Assembly (NCBI GenBank): GCA_022393335.1
Contig: JAJEKB010020795.1
Coordinates: 523,411 to 587,410 of the forward strand
Length of the DNA: 64,000 bases
Source: Macrotrachela quadricornifera
Lineage: Eukaryota; Rotifera; Eurotatoria; Philodinida; Philodinidae
Direction: 5' to 3'
The position numbers and the translations under genes were made by a program. Under the pieces are notes generated by a model. It was not told the origin of the DNA. It ran no database searches and saw only the letters and a list, made by a program, of their open reading frames with translations. This document shows positions 31,290 through 41,398 of this stretch, piece after piece. Within the stretch, counting starts at the first letter, position 1. Every line of letters starts with the position of its first letter.

Positions 31290-32639
31290 ATGAATCAAGA
31301 TCAAATAGACGCTAACATTGTGCTGTGTGGATCAGCACGTGTTGGAAAAAGCAGTCTTATTAATGCCATTTGTCAACAGCGACTGACAAAGAGTACTGCT
31401 AGTCTTGACACTTGCACTCGACATTTAAACAAGTATCAGATGGAATATAAAGAAAACGATCACATACATCGAATCAATTTCTGGGATTTACCTGGCATTG
31501 AATCGTGGAATGAAACTGACGTACGTGATCATATGATGAAATTAATTGTGGCAACAAAACCTCTATGTTTGATCTACTGTGCATCACCTGGCTCTTTTAC
31601 CAAGTTAGAATATATCGAATGGTTAGCATCAGAATGTGCTGCCCAAAAGATATTTTGTGCTCTCGTCTGTACAAATATGTGGGCTGGTCGAACTCGTCAA
31701 GCTGTTCTCAATGAATTTCGAAACATTCTTCAAAAAGTTCATCCAAATGTTCAACCTACTGAAGCAGATAGAATAATTTATTTCGGTCATTTTGCTCTAT
31801 GTACTATGGTGAATAGTGAAACATATATAGATGATGATGTTGGTGTTCGAAAAGATCCATCAGGCATCAATGAACTCATCTTAGGTATCGCGAGATCTCT
31901 TGATCAAGAAAATAGATTTGCATGGTTTCGAGTGGTTGCTCAAAATCAATCGTTTTGGTCTCAAATGCGTGTTCGGTCAAATGATTTATTAAATATGTCA
32001 GTTGAAGAAGTAAAATCTTTATTCAAGTATCATATTAACGTCTTAAATATTTTTTTTTGATTTAGAGAACAACGAAAAATAGTAGGACTCGGGTGATTAC
32101 TCACATACGAAAATCGTTAAAATAAATTCATGAGTTTTATTGATTTCTAGAATGAGAAACATTATTCTAGCAATCAATCCTATTCTGGGACGATGGGATT
32201 CGAGCAAAGCTTTGGTTCGTCCACTTACGACTCCGATACTTGCCAGTCTGAAAGTATTTCTGTCTGAATGATAACATTCTGTGACTGAATCTTTTTTTTT
32301 TAAGTAGTTCCATCAAATTCACAGAGCGAACAAACAGCCGTCAACGATCCCATCCCTGTTGCGTATTTTTATTTCGAGAAGAAGCTGACATTTCTCAGTA
32401 TTTTTATAGGATAATCCTCCAACGACAGTGACCGATGATGATAAAAATTCATCGAGTTCGAATTCACCGTCAGATGAAAATTCGGTTATCAATGAAACAT
32501 CAAGTAATAAAAACAAGTTATACCATAATAATACACCAAAATCTTTTTTTTTTAATTCAAAGATATGGAGTCACAAAACAATAAATCAGATTTTGGACCA
32601 TTGATCGGGTCGATGTATGATACGAATAACCTTTTCTGA
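31290..32639 (+). CDS. GIMAP/AIG1-like or dynamin-fold P-loop GTPase, copy 2, with polar C-terminal exons
   Basis: The first exon (31290 to about 32026) encodes G1 GSARVGKSS, G3 DLPG, ASPGSF and CTNMW. The frame is open for six codons upstream to an acceptor at 31271, so a further 5' exon cannot be excluded. The plain frame stops at 32060, but a donor GTATCA at 32027 (phase 2) leads to EQRKI at 32066. Two tails are possible. One uses a donor at 32093 and ends ...ILASLKVFLSE at 32271. The other uses a donor at 32082 and runs NEKHYSSNQSYS, then exons at 32308-32357, 32410-32503 and 32563-32639. All these phases agree, and the tail is uniformly Ser/Asn/Asp-rich, ending YDTNNLF. I favour the long tail because composition and phase stay consistent over four exons. 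The function is as for copy 1. Confidence 0.7.
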
Positions 32640-33296
32640 TGATGATTGTGATCTCTTTGATAACTACTTACGTTGAATGAATATACAAGAATTTCACTTG
32701 ACGAGATATCGATGATGAACTTAGTTTTAAATAAAAACTTTATCGTTTTTTGTTATAATTAAATCCAATCATGAAGTGAATATGTTACGAATAGAAAGTC
32801 GCAGTACATCTGGTTTTTTAAAACTAAATGTTCAAGCAAAAGTATTCCATTCGTATATCATCCACAATTTCAGGTGATAAGTCAAGCTGATTTCAAGAAA
32901 AAGCTTGTTTAAAGCACTGTTTTAATTGCTAGCCATTATTGAAAGAAACATGAGAAAAACAATGATCTTAGGAGGTTGATCGAAATTCAACGCGGTTTAA
33001 TGATCAAATTTCTTAGCTTGCGTATTTTCGATTTTATAAACTATTTATTCAAAAGTGTTCTGGATAACATAAAGAAATTTCTAAAAACAAGTTAAGTAAT
33101 ATTAGCAGGAGTAATTCTTCTAACAATTTGTCTTGGTTCGTATATGTCCAAATAAATACATCCACTTCTAATTGAAGTACATATTCAATCGAATAATATG
33201 ATTATGTGCAATTGTTTATATTGTTGTTAATTTATTTATATTTAGATAGTAATAATCATTAAACGTTTATAGTAAATTAAAACTACATTTACATAG
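32640..33296. other. Noncoding stretch
   Basis: No gene. The last 50 bp (about 33247-33291) are one half of a direct repeat that flanks the next element. Confidence 0.5.
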
Positions 33297-34118
33297 AGCA
33301 CTTGAAAAGTTTTTTCGCCCGGCTCTTCGAAAAATCTCCGTTTGAGTTCAAGTATTCTATTATAATGCTTAGACATATTTAGGATTATATATAAAATTTC
33401 AAAGTTCTAAGCCTTGTATTTTGTCATGATCTATCATTTCTTCTACGTGAGTGACATACAAATTTTCTATACACTACGTAATGCGTGACTTGTAATAAAC
33501 GGCGAAACTTTGCATTTGATATTCTGATTCTCAAAACGATTTTATTAAAATAAAACAAAGTATACCAGAAGATGCAGCGCGAAAAGCTCTACAATCTACG
33601 ATATAAAAGGAATATTGATTATGTACTTTTTCTTTCAAAATAAACAGTTTTCTGAGCAATCGATTCTCGACACTGGGATAGGTAGTTCAGAGAGTTTTGC
33701 TTTTATTTTCAAAATAGAAAAGGACACAATTTGCATAAGGTTTATATTGTAGATTGTAGAGCTTTTCACGCTCCATCTTGTGATATATTTTGTTTTTTGT
33801 TTAATGAAAGATATCAAGTAAAGAAAAGATGAAATAAGAATAAAACGACTTCGTCTTTTATCAAAAAAAAATGGTGTTTTCGCAGCGTTTACATGCACCT
33901 AACATGTAAGAAATAGTGATCTAGAGCGAAATGCAAGATTTAGAAGCCTGAAACTCTGCATATAATCCTAAATATGTCTAAGCATTATAACAGAATACTT
34001 GAACTCACACTGTGGTTTTCAAAAGAACCAGACGAAAAAACTTTTCTAGTGCCCTTTGTATTTATTTTAAGGTAGTAACAATCATTAAACGTTTATGGTA
34101 AATTAAAATTGCATTTAT
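33247..34118 (+). repeat. Direct repeat (about 46 bp) bracketing the foldback element
   Basis: Both copies contain AATCATTAAACGTTTAT, then RGTAAATTAAAA and GCATTTA. They are far longer than a normal target-site duplication. Either a pre-existing tandem repeat received the insertion between its units, or the repeat is the true outer end of a larger element. Confidence 0.65.
33297..34053. mobile_element. Foldback element of about 760 bp inside a direct repeat
   Basis: Arms of about 310 bp (33297-33610 and 33740-34053) are reverse complements. The ends read GCACTTGAAAAGTTTTTTCG and, inverted, GCACTAGAAAAGTTTTTTCG. Inside, AGCTCTACAATCTACGATAT is matched inverted near 33750. It encodes no protein. 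It is flanked by two direct copies of an approximately 46-bp sequence containing AATCATTAAACGTTTAT (33247-33291 and 34071-34118). Confidence 0.75.
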
Positions 34119-34960
34119 TTATATTAATACAAGAATGAACATTAAATGCTCATGATAAATAAGAATTAAACTTATTTATATTTATATAATCATATTCATT
34201 AGAGCTTTATGGTAAGTTAGAGTCTAAGGACACAGTCTCTGAAGACATGTTTTGGGCGAGACGGGAGCGGTACGAAATTTTATTGACATGGAGGGATGGG
34301 GCAGTGGCGGGGTGACTTTTCCGTTGTCTTATCCATCTATGATAAATATATTTTTAATCAATCGAAATACAAAGCATCGTTGCAAAATTTATACATCATC
34401 ATAGCATATATGATTAAGGCCATTCACTTCGTCAAATTAGTTTATTATTTTTAATAGAATTGTTTGTAAAGATAAATATATAGAGATGTCATATTAAATA
34501 TCTTCTTTAAATATTAATAAAAAGAAAAAGATTTGCCAATTTGAAAAGTTTTGTAAAGACAAATTAAAGATCTTCTATACTTGTATCACTAAGTGAAGTT
34601 AGTTAAAATAAAGACCAAATATAATTCATTTGAAAAACATTCGATAGATATTATTCTATCCAAGAAATATTAATGTACAACTTTATATTGCAAATAATAA
34701 AACAACTAGAGCATAATATGTACATGAAAGACTACAAAAAACAATACATTGATTAACTTATTTGCAAATGTTGAGAAAGATATTTTTTGTTTTGAATCTG
34801 ATAAAAAAATTCACTTGTTTTTGTTTTATATAGAACAAAAAAAGAAAAAGATGTTTAATTGAATTTTTCTTTGTATAGAAGAAACCACACAAAAATAATA
34901 ATAAAAGAAATCCAATCAAAGAGTTCTCTCTATTAACGAATTACATATTTGTAGGATTAC
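34119..34960. other. Noncoding stretch, promoter region of the NHL gene
   Basis: No repeat pair recognised. The promoter of the NHL gene should be near its right end, but no TATA box was identified. Confidence 0.45.
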
Positions 34961-36782
34961 ATGATGAAATATCGATCTGTCCATGTATCATTTGTTTCAA
35001 AACGACTTAATCGTTCTTCTCGATCTCAAGTAATCAAATATATTTATTTTATCTATTGTATATTGTAAATTTCTCATAGATAACACCTTGTAATAGTGGA
35101 CAATCATATAAAAATATTAATAATGATCTAACATTGCGTAGTAATTCATGGATAATATCAAGTCAATCACCTAAAACTCAATCACCAATCGATACAAGAA
35201 TTGGATCAACAAAAAGTGATATACGAAATTCAAAACGACCATTATCAACTCCTGTATTTTCTTGTAATATATCTGAAAGATTTGCAAAAAAAACTTTTTC
35301 GTAAATATTAAAATAATTTCAAACTCTATTAAATAAAATAATTTTTATTTCTATTATAGAGATGTCCGAACAGAGAATATAGAAAAGAAAAATAAATATT
35401 CAAAGAAATGTCGTATTGCTATAATAATTATAATTATTTTGGTTATATTAATTGTATTAGGAGTTATGATATATCTTATTATTTATTTTACTACTAAGAC
35501 GACAACTACTAGAACACGTAAATATTATCTTTATCTCATATAATATAGAAGAGATTATTTTTAATTCATTCAACGAATTTTATGTCTTTTAAATTGTTAA
35601 TAAAATCGAGTATATCTTCTTGCAAGATAAAGTACAAATGAATTACATCGAGAATATACTCTCTTGAAAAAAAATAAATTTCAGTCCGTATGTCATATAC
35701 CTTTATTAACTATTCTATAATTTGAAAGAAAAATATTTATGTTTTATTTTTGTAGCTATTGGTGCATCACTTCGTTGGAATTTAAATGGTATAACTGTAG
35801 CTGGTATTTCAGGTTCGTATGGTGCTGCTTCTAATCAACTTTATAGACCAGTAGATGTTAAATTATATTTATCCGATACACTTTATATTGCTGATAATAA
35901 AAATCATCGAATACAAAAATGGTCTATTAGTCAATCAAATGGTGTAACTGTTGCTGGTGCAACTTATGGTAATAATACAATTGATTTATTTAATCCAAGT
36001 GGGATTTATATTGATCCAAATAGAAATATCTATATAGCAGATACAAAAAATCATAGAATTCAATATTGGACTAATGGTGCTTCATCAGGAACGACTCTTC
36101 TTGGTACAGGTAACATATACTAATCATCAAATTTTTTTGCAATATGAAACATAAATATATGTATACATAAAACAAATGAATATGTATATTATTTATAGGT
36201 GTTGCTGGTAGTACTACTACTAATGAATTGAATCAACCATATGCTGTAGTACGTGATGAAAATACAAAAATACTTTATATAGCTGATTTTAACAATCATC
36301 GTATTATAAGTTTATCTTCAGGAGCATCAAATGGTACTCTTGCTTTAGGAGGACAAGGATCTGGATTAAATAATACACAATTAAATCGACCTATTGGACT
36401 TCATTTTGATTCGATATCAAATAGTCTTTATATTGCAAATTCTGGAGGTCATAATATTGTTCGTTGGGTATTAGGTACTAATAGTTGGATACTTGTTGCA
36501 GGTGAAACTGGATTGATTGGTAATACATCAACAACACTTTGTTATCCTTCAGGTGTTACACTTGATCCAATGGGGAATTTATATGTTGCTGATTCAGGTA
36601 ATCATCGAATACAACTTTTTTTGCCTGGACAAACTAAAGGTATAACAATAGCTGGTATTGGATTATCTGGTTCTAATTCTACGGCATTGAATACACCTTT
36701 TACATTAATACTCGATAATCAATTAAATTTATATATAGCAGATTCAGAAAATAATCGAATACAAAAATTCGTTCGTTATTAA
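34961..36782 (+). CDS. Single-pass membrane protein with NHL-repeat beta-propeller
   Basis: Five exons join in frame: 34961-35029, 35080-35300, 35360-35517, 35756-36109 and 36199-36782, with phases 0, 2, 1 and 1 at the four introns. The product is 461 residues. About 110 polar, basic, Ser/Asn-rich residues come first. A basic stop-transfer patch (KKNKYSKKCR) and one strong hydrophobic segment (IAIIIIIILVILIVLGVMIY) follow, then a threonine linker. The NHL propeller then starts, with repeats such as LYIADNKNHRIQKW, IYIADTKNHRIQYW and LYVADSGNHRIQLF. The absence of a signal peptide and the positive-inside pattern suggest a cytosolic N-terminus and an extracellular propeller. Known NHL propellers bind protein, sugar or RNA; the ligand here is unknown. 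No lesions, so the gene looks functional. The start has two tandem ATGs. Confidence 0.85.
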
Positions 36783-38577
36783 ATCTACAATTAATTAATT
36801 GATAGAAAAAAAAAGAAATTCTCATTTATTGAAAATAAAATGATTTATTAATAAAATAAAAGCATGATTCAAATTCTATTTTCACGAGAAAATTGAATAT
36901 ACTATTTAAATGAAAGTTAATGCGAAGACAATCTCTTTCGGAGATAATTTAAATTATTTGATGAAATTTATTCACATTAAAATGATTGAAATAATATTGC
37001 ATCGCTAAATTTATCTAGTAATTGATTGATTAATGATAAATAATACTATCTAAGATAAACAATAATCGGAAAAAAAATTTATTTTAATTTATTTAATAAA
37101 GAAATTAAGAAAAAACTTTTATCGTGCTGAACCAAAAAACTATGAATATAGCCAATAAATCAAGGTACTTATTAATTAGAAGATAGGAGGTACAAAACAC
37201 TGAATTGTTAAAATCATCAACTGACATTGGTTAGATGTTTTCATGATGTTAACCAAGAACCCATATTGTACACAAACATATTGAGTGTGATATATATGCA
37301 TTTTATGATTGGCATTGTCATCTCGTGTTTATAACAGCAATAAATATTATCTCAATTAATAGATAAAAATAATTCAAAGGAATAATTTTTAATACCATTT
37401 ATTTTCTGCTCATTTGTATGATTTTCAATATATAATATAAACTTTTTTTCCTCAACATTCTATTTTTTGAAGAGATGTAATGTTTGTAAAAGATTGGTTA
37501 AACTAACAAAAAAATAGAATTTTGTATTATTAAGAAGTTAAATATCATTGTCAGATGAATTAAAAGTTTACTCACGCACTAAATTATAGTAACAACAAGC
37601 GTAGTAGCTGTGTCGATAGGTAAAAAATTGATAGTTTGTTTCTGTACATATTAAAAGCTAAATATAAATAAAATTGTTTTGAAAGAAATCTAAATGTATC
37701 ATACAGACCTTTATAATGATTTACATCAAAGATTAAACTATGCTTAATATCAGATGACAAAGAAAATAAAGTTTATTGTACATTTATATTCGTAATTGAC
37801 ATTAACTTGCTGAAGTTATAATACGAAATAAATGATGTATAAACATAGCTGTACATAATGAATATGATAAGATACAAAGTAGAAAAAAAAGGATACATAT
37901 TGAAAAGGTAATCATTCATGTGTATCATGTATGTGAGTATAGACGATAAGTAATATATGATATTCTTAATGTTGATGTTCAGTTGATAAGCATAAAGCAA
38001 AATAAAAACATTATTATTTTCATATGTTAAATCATTATTAGTAAAGATATGAATAATAAATGATAAAATTTTAAAACTATTCATACAGTATGAATATCCT
38101 ATGTTTGAATATTTTAGAAGAAATTTTTCATCGTTTCAGCTAGTTAATAAACAACGAAAATTTAATAGTTCAATTTTGTTTTTATTCACCTATGTTAAAA
38201 AATTTTAATAACATAAAAATGAAAAAAGAAATGGTTCTTTGAATTTCATTACACTTTTCAAATATCATTATTAATATGAACACATTCGAGGTGATTTGTT
38301 TTTCATACAGAAATTGATCAAGATACTCATTTTCACGTAGAATAAACTTTTAGTAAATGCACTTACTGATTTTTTCTTTTGTATTATATTGATTTTTTAC
38401 CGTACTTCTTTGTTGTACAACTAGATAGCGAATCGAATCTAATATCCAGTCGTATAATGACTCAAGTTACTTTTGCGTTCTGTCGCGTATAGTATACATT
38501 ACATGCGGGATGGAGATGGGAAGTTTCTAGATTTTTCTGTTGAATTCGTGTGTATTCTGTTTATCGTCATTCATCAG
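36783..38577. other. Noncoding stretch
   Basis: No supportable gene. The 103-residue minus frame at 37773-38084 is a hydrophobic AT-driven frame without motif. No repeat with a partner was recognised. Confidence 0.5.
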
Positions 38578-38585
38578 TATAAAAG
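38578..38585 (+). promoter_or_regulatory. TATA box of the piggyBac-like remnant
   Basis: TATAAAAG lies 34-42 bp upstream of the ATG at 38620, in a GC-richer patch. This is a plausible core promoter left with the transposase relic. Confidence 0.45.
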
Positions 38586-38619
38586 CGACCATAATTGTCA
38601 GATTTGTTGAATACTGTAC

Positions 38620-38943
38620 ATGTCGTCAGAAGAAGTCAGTAGAGATATTAGCGTTGACTCACCCAGTAAAGTGAGTTCTTTGGATGATGATTGTGCTGGA
38701 ATGTACTTCGAATCTGCAAGTTCTGACGAAGAAGTCACTGATAATGAGATGGATTCAGACGTCTAGAGTGAAATAAAATCAGAATCTGATGGTGAGTTTC
38801 TGGAAGATCATGGGATCGTTGAACAAGTAACGTCAACTTCTGAAGATGGTACAATCAATCTTATTAATTGCTATCGACATTTTATCATTGATGAGGTTAT
38901 AAACCTTATGGTTCGCGAAGCTAATAACGGGTGCGTCAGGTGA
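38620..38943 (+). pseudogene. piggyBac-like transposase, N-terminal remnant
   Basis: The reading starts MSSEEVSRDISVDSPSKVSS, an acidic Ser/Asp/Glu-rich leader typical of piggyBac transposases. It crosses a TAG at 38764 and ends with NCYRHFIIDEVINLMVREAN, which matches the start of the DDE_Tnp_1_7 domain (pattern Y-x-x-x-F-x-D-E-x-I/L...V-x-E-T/A-N). It stops at 38941. The catalytic core is missing. The element is dead by nonsense and truncation. Confidence 0.65.
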
Positions 38944-39042
38944 AATGAGCCTCTTAGTATTTTGCAAGTATTTCTCTCAAATTAAGTTGGTCAAGTGAGC
39001 GGCAGATTCGAATTTTTCAGTAGACATGCGCATATTATCCTG

Positions 39043-39245
39043 CGTCAAAGCAGCTCATCAGTGTGTCTTGTACAACACGACGAACTCTATCCAATGGTGC
39101 AATTAGAATTTTCATAGCTAAAAGTATGGGTAAGAAAATCTTAAAATACTGTGGTTTTTCAATGAAATTGTGGCAAGATATCCGAGTATACCATTGGATA
39201 GAGTTCGTCGTGCTGTACAAGACACGCTGGTGAGCTGTTTCGACA
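39043..39245. repeat. Short inverted repeat with about 55-bp arms
   Basis: The arms 39043-39096 and 39190-39245 are near-perfect reverse complements, sharing GACGAACTCTATCCAATGGT. The 93-bp spacer has no coding capacity. It sits exactly between the piggyBac and Tc1 remnants, so it may mark an old insertion or a rearranged terminus. Confidence 0.75.
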
Positions 39246-39269
39246 CAGGTTAATGTGCGAATGTTTGTC

Positions 39270-39788
39270 TAAAAATCGTCAAAAAGTTCATATTTGGAGT
39301 ACGATAAGTGCGAAGGGCTTACTAAACTATTACACATTTCGATACAATCTTGATGATCCATATTATGCTTCAATCCTTGAAGATTATCTTCTTTCTTCTA
39401 CCAGACGTAAACAATGAAAGAAAATAATGTAACATTACTTGCTTATGCTTTCTTTTTAGACTAGTTTTGTTAACACTGGCGTCTACAGCAGGATAATGAT
39501 TCGAAGCATAGAAGTCATATTTGTACACAATTGATCAACGAACATGTACCAGCATTATTGTAGTATAAGCCATCTCATAATCCGGGTGTAAATAAAACTG
39601 AAAATATATGATCGATAGTAAAACGTAATGTAGAAAAAAGAAAACCTGTAAATATTGATGAACTCGAACTATTTTTAGCTAAAGAATTTTGAAATATTAA
39701 TACTAATAGTGTAAAAAACTGTGTAATGTCTACGAAAAAAAGATGTTTATCTCTTATTGATTGTAAAAGTGGACAAATAAAATATTGA
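39270..39788 (+). pseudogene. Tc1/mariner-type transposase, C-terminal remnant with intron
   Basis: It reads KVHIWSTISAKGLTKLL, then after a one-base frameshift DDPYYASILEDYLLSS, the central DDE region of Tc1 transposases. An apparent GT..AG intron (39407-39459) follows. After it come LQQDNDSKHRSH (the family's QQDN-x-x-xH motif), VNKTEN, then SIVKRNVEKRKPVNIDELEL and the usual C-terminal CLSLIDCKSGQIKY. In-frame stops interrupt it: TAG in the WP-x-x-SPDLNP region, and TGA at both positions where Trp is expected (EN-W and EF-W). These are G-to-A type decay. It is clearly dead. Confidence 0.75.
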
Positions 39789-39999
39789 GCTATGATGGTA
39801 TTCGATATTACTCGTTTAAGACCATAAATTTCTATATGAAATTCTCCTTGTCTAATGTTGCTGTGATATTATTGTATCTCATGATGTTTGCAAAGGTCTG
39901 CTTGATCTGTTTATTTTGAAACTTGCGAACCGTTAGCCAAACTGCATTCAAATACACTTTCTTCTGACATAGCGACGACATTAATCTGTTAAGGTTGTT

Positions 40000-41315
40000 C
40001 CGTCTGTCATTTCGAGATGAATTGGTTAATAAGACTTTGAAGTTATAATATTGATGTTTATCTGTATTTTCTCCAGTCTTCTTTCATCTTCTATGAGCTT
40101 GATGTTTTAATTTAATCAAGCTCTTTGAGGCTTTACCTGGGTGAGGGTGTAATCGTTTGTTTGTGTGATGGAATGACTTCTTGTGTTACTGCCAACATTG
40201 ACTTGATCATAAACGACGTATATTTTTCCATATTTAATGCTAGAGCTAAACGACGATCATTGTTCCATAACATCATTTGTTTTTAAATGTTGTGCTGTCA
40301 TCATCGACACATTCAATACGGCCTTCCTTAAATAATTTTTGCAGTTGATTCTCTCCGGCATTCGTCTTGCTTGATTCCCCGTTTGACGTAATGTTGTATT
40401 AAAATCACCGATAATAACACAGGTGTTGTTGATGTTGTATAGTTCATGCAACTCATTAATATCAATCTCAACTGTTGATGGTACAAACATGGAGGATATC
40501 AGTATTAATTTGAAGATTTAAGTTTCAATCTCTACTGCTGTCACTTCGTTTTTATGTACTGTCTTGTTCAATATTTCGTGACATTTGGGATGTTGTTTGA
40601 CAGATAGTAATATTATACCATCAGATTTTCCTGCTCGATCATTTTTGAAAATGTTATGACCCATTAGAGAGAACAGAAGTTCACTCTTTAGATGAGTTTC
40701 TTTCACAGAGATGATGTCGTATTTGGAGAAACTGGCTAGGAGTTCATCTTTGTTTCTTATGATGGAGTCAATATTACTATGACAAACCAATCATTGTTGT
40801 TGCTTGTTTTAAAATCTTTGCTGTGAAATGTCGATGTATCTAAAGAGCTGTTGAGAGAATGAAGTCTGAATGATCGGTATTTTTGCCTTACTTCTTCGGC
40901 TTGAACCAGTAACTAATAAAAAGAGCAAACAATATACAGATAAATCAAAGGAAAACTTTCTGAGAGCTTCTTTCTCTTTCAAATTGATGTTTATCAAATA
41001 AATGGCTGTCTTGTCGGCCAAATAATATGACAGAAAACAGCCTAGTTTTTTATGTTTTGATTGTAAAAGTAGTTGTAATCTCGAAAAGGCCTGTCCTCTC
41101 GTCGACAAAGGAAGGTTAGTCACAGGAATCATGTCCTCATACATATCAAGAATATTCACCTGAATGATTGACCTTACCGTACAGAAAAAGTTCGAATGTA
41201 ATACAGATGTCGCCAACTCATAGTCGATGAAAAAATGACTTCTAATTGGTGAGAAAATATTTCCATAGAACATCAGCGATCCGTAAGACACTTTTTGTTT
41301 CATTCTGTTCTTCAT
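40000..41315 (-). pseudogene. Non-LTR retrotransposon (LINE) endonuclease remnant
   Basis: On the minus strand, 40790-40257 reads SFSKYDIISVKETHLKSELL, then NIFKNDRAGKSDGIILL and NTCVIIGDFNTTL. These are the ETWL-like, NDR-x-G and GDFN motifs of the APE-type endonuclease domain. A TAA breaks the frame at 40518, and a one-base shift near 40255 moves into NDRRLALALNMEKYTSF and IPSHKQTITPSPR. The sequence then decays past 40000 without a reverse transcriptase core. The 168-residue frame upstream (41315-40809) is in the same phase, separated by two stops, and probably belongs to the same ORF, though I cannot name it. 5'-complete, 3'-truncated is unusual for a LINE and suggests later deletion. Confidence 0.65.
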
Positions 41316-41398
41316 TCATAATCATGCAATAAAACACACGTGTATGCATATAATAACAAAATAAAATATTACTCATCGTGCTTTTTTTCCCTTGAAAA

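Noticed and set aside
37773..38084. 103-residue hydrophobic minus frame
   Set aside because: AT-driven I/Y/N/F composition, no motif, no splice context.
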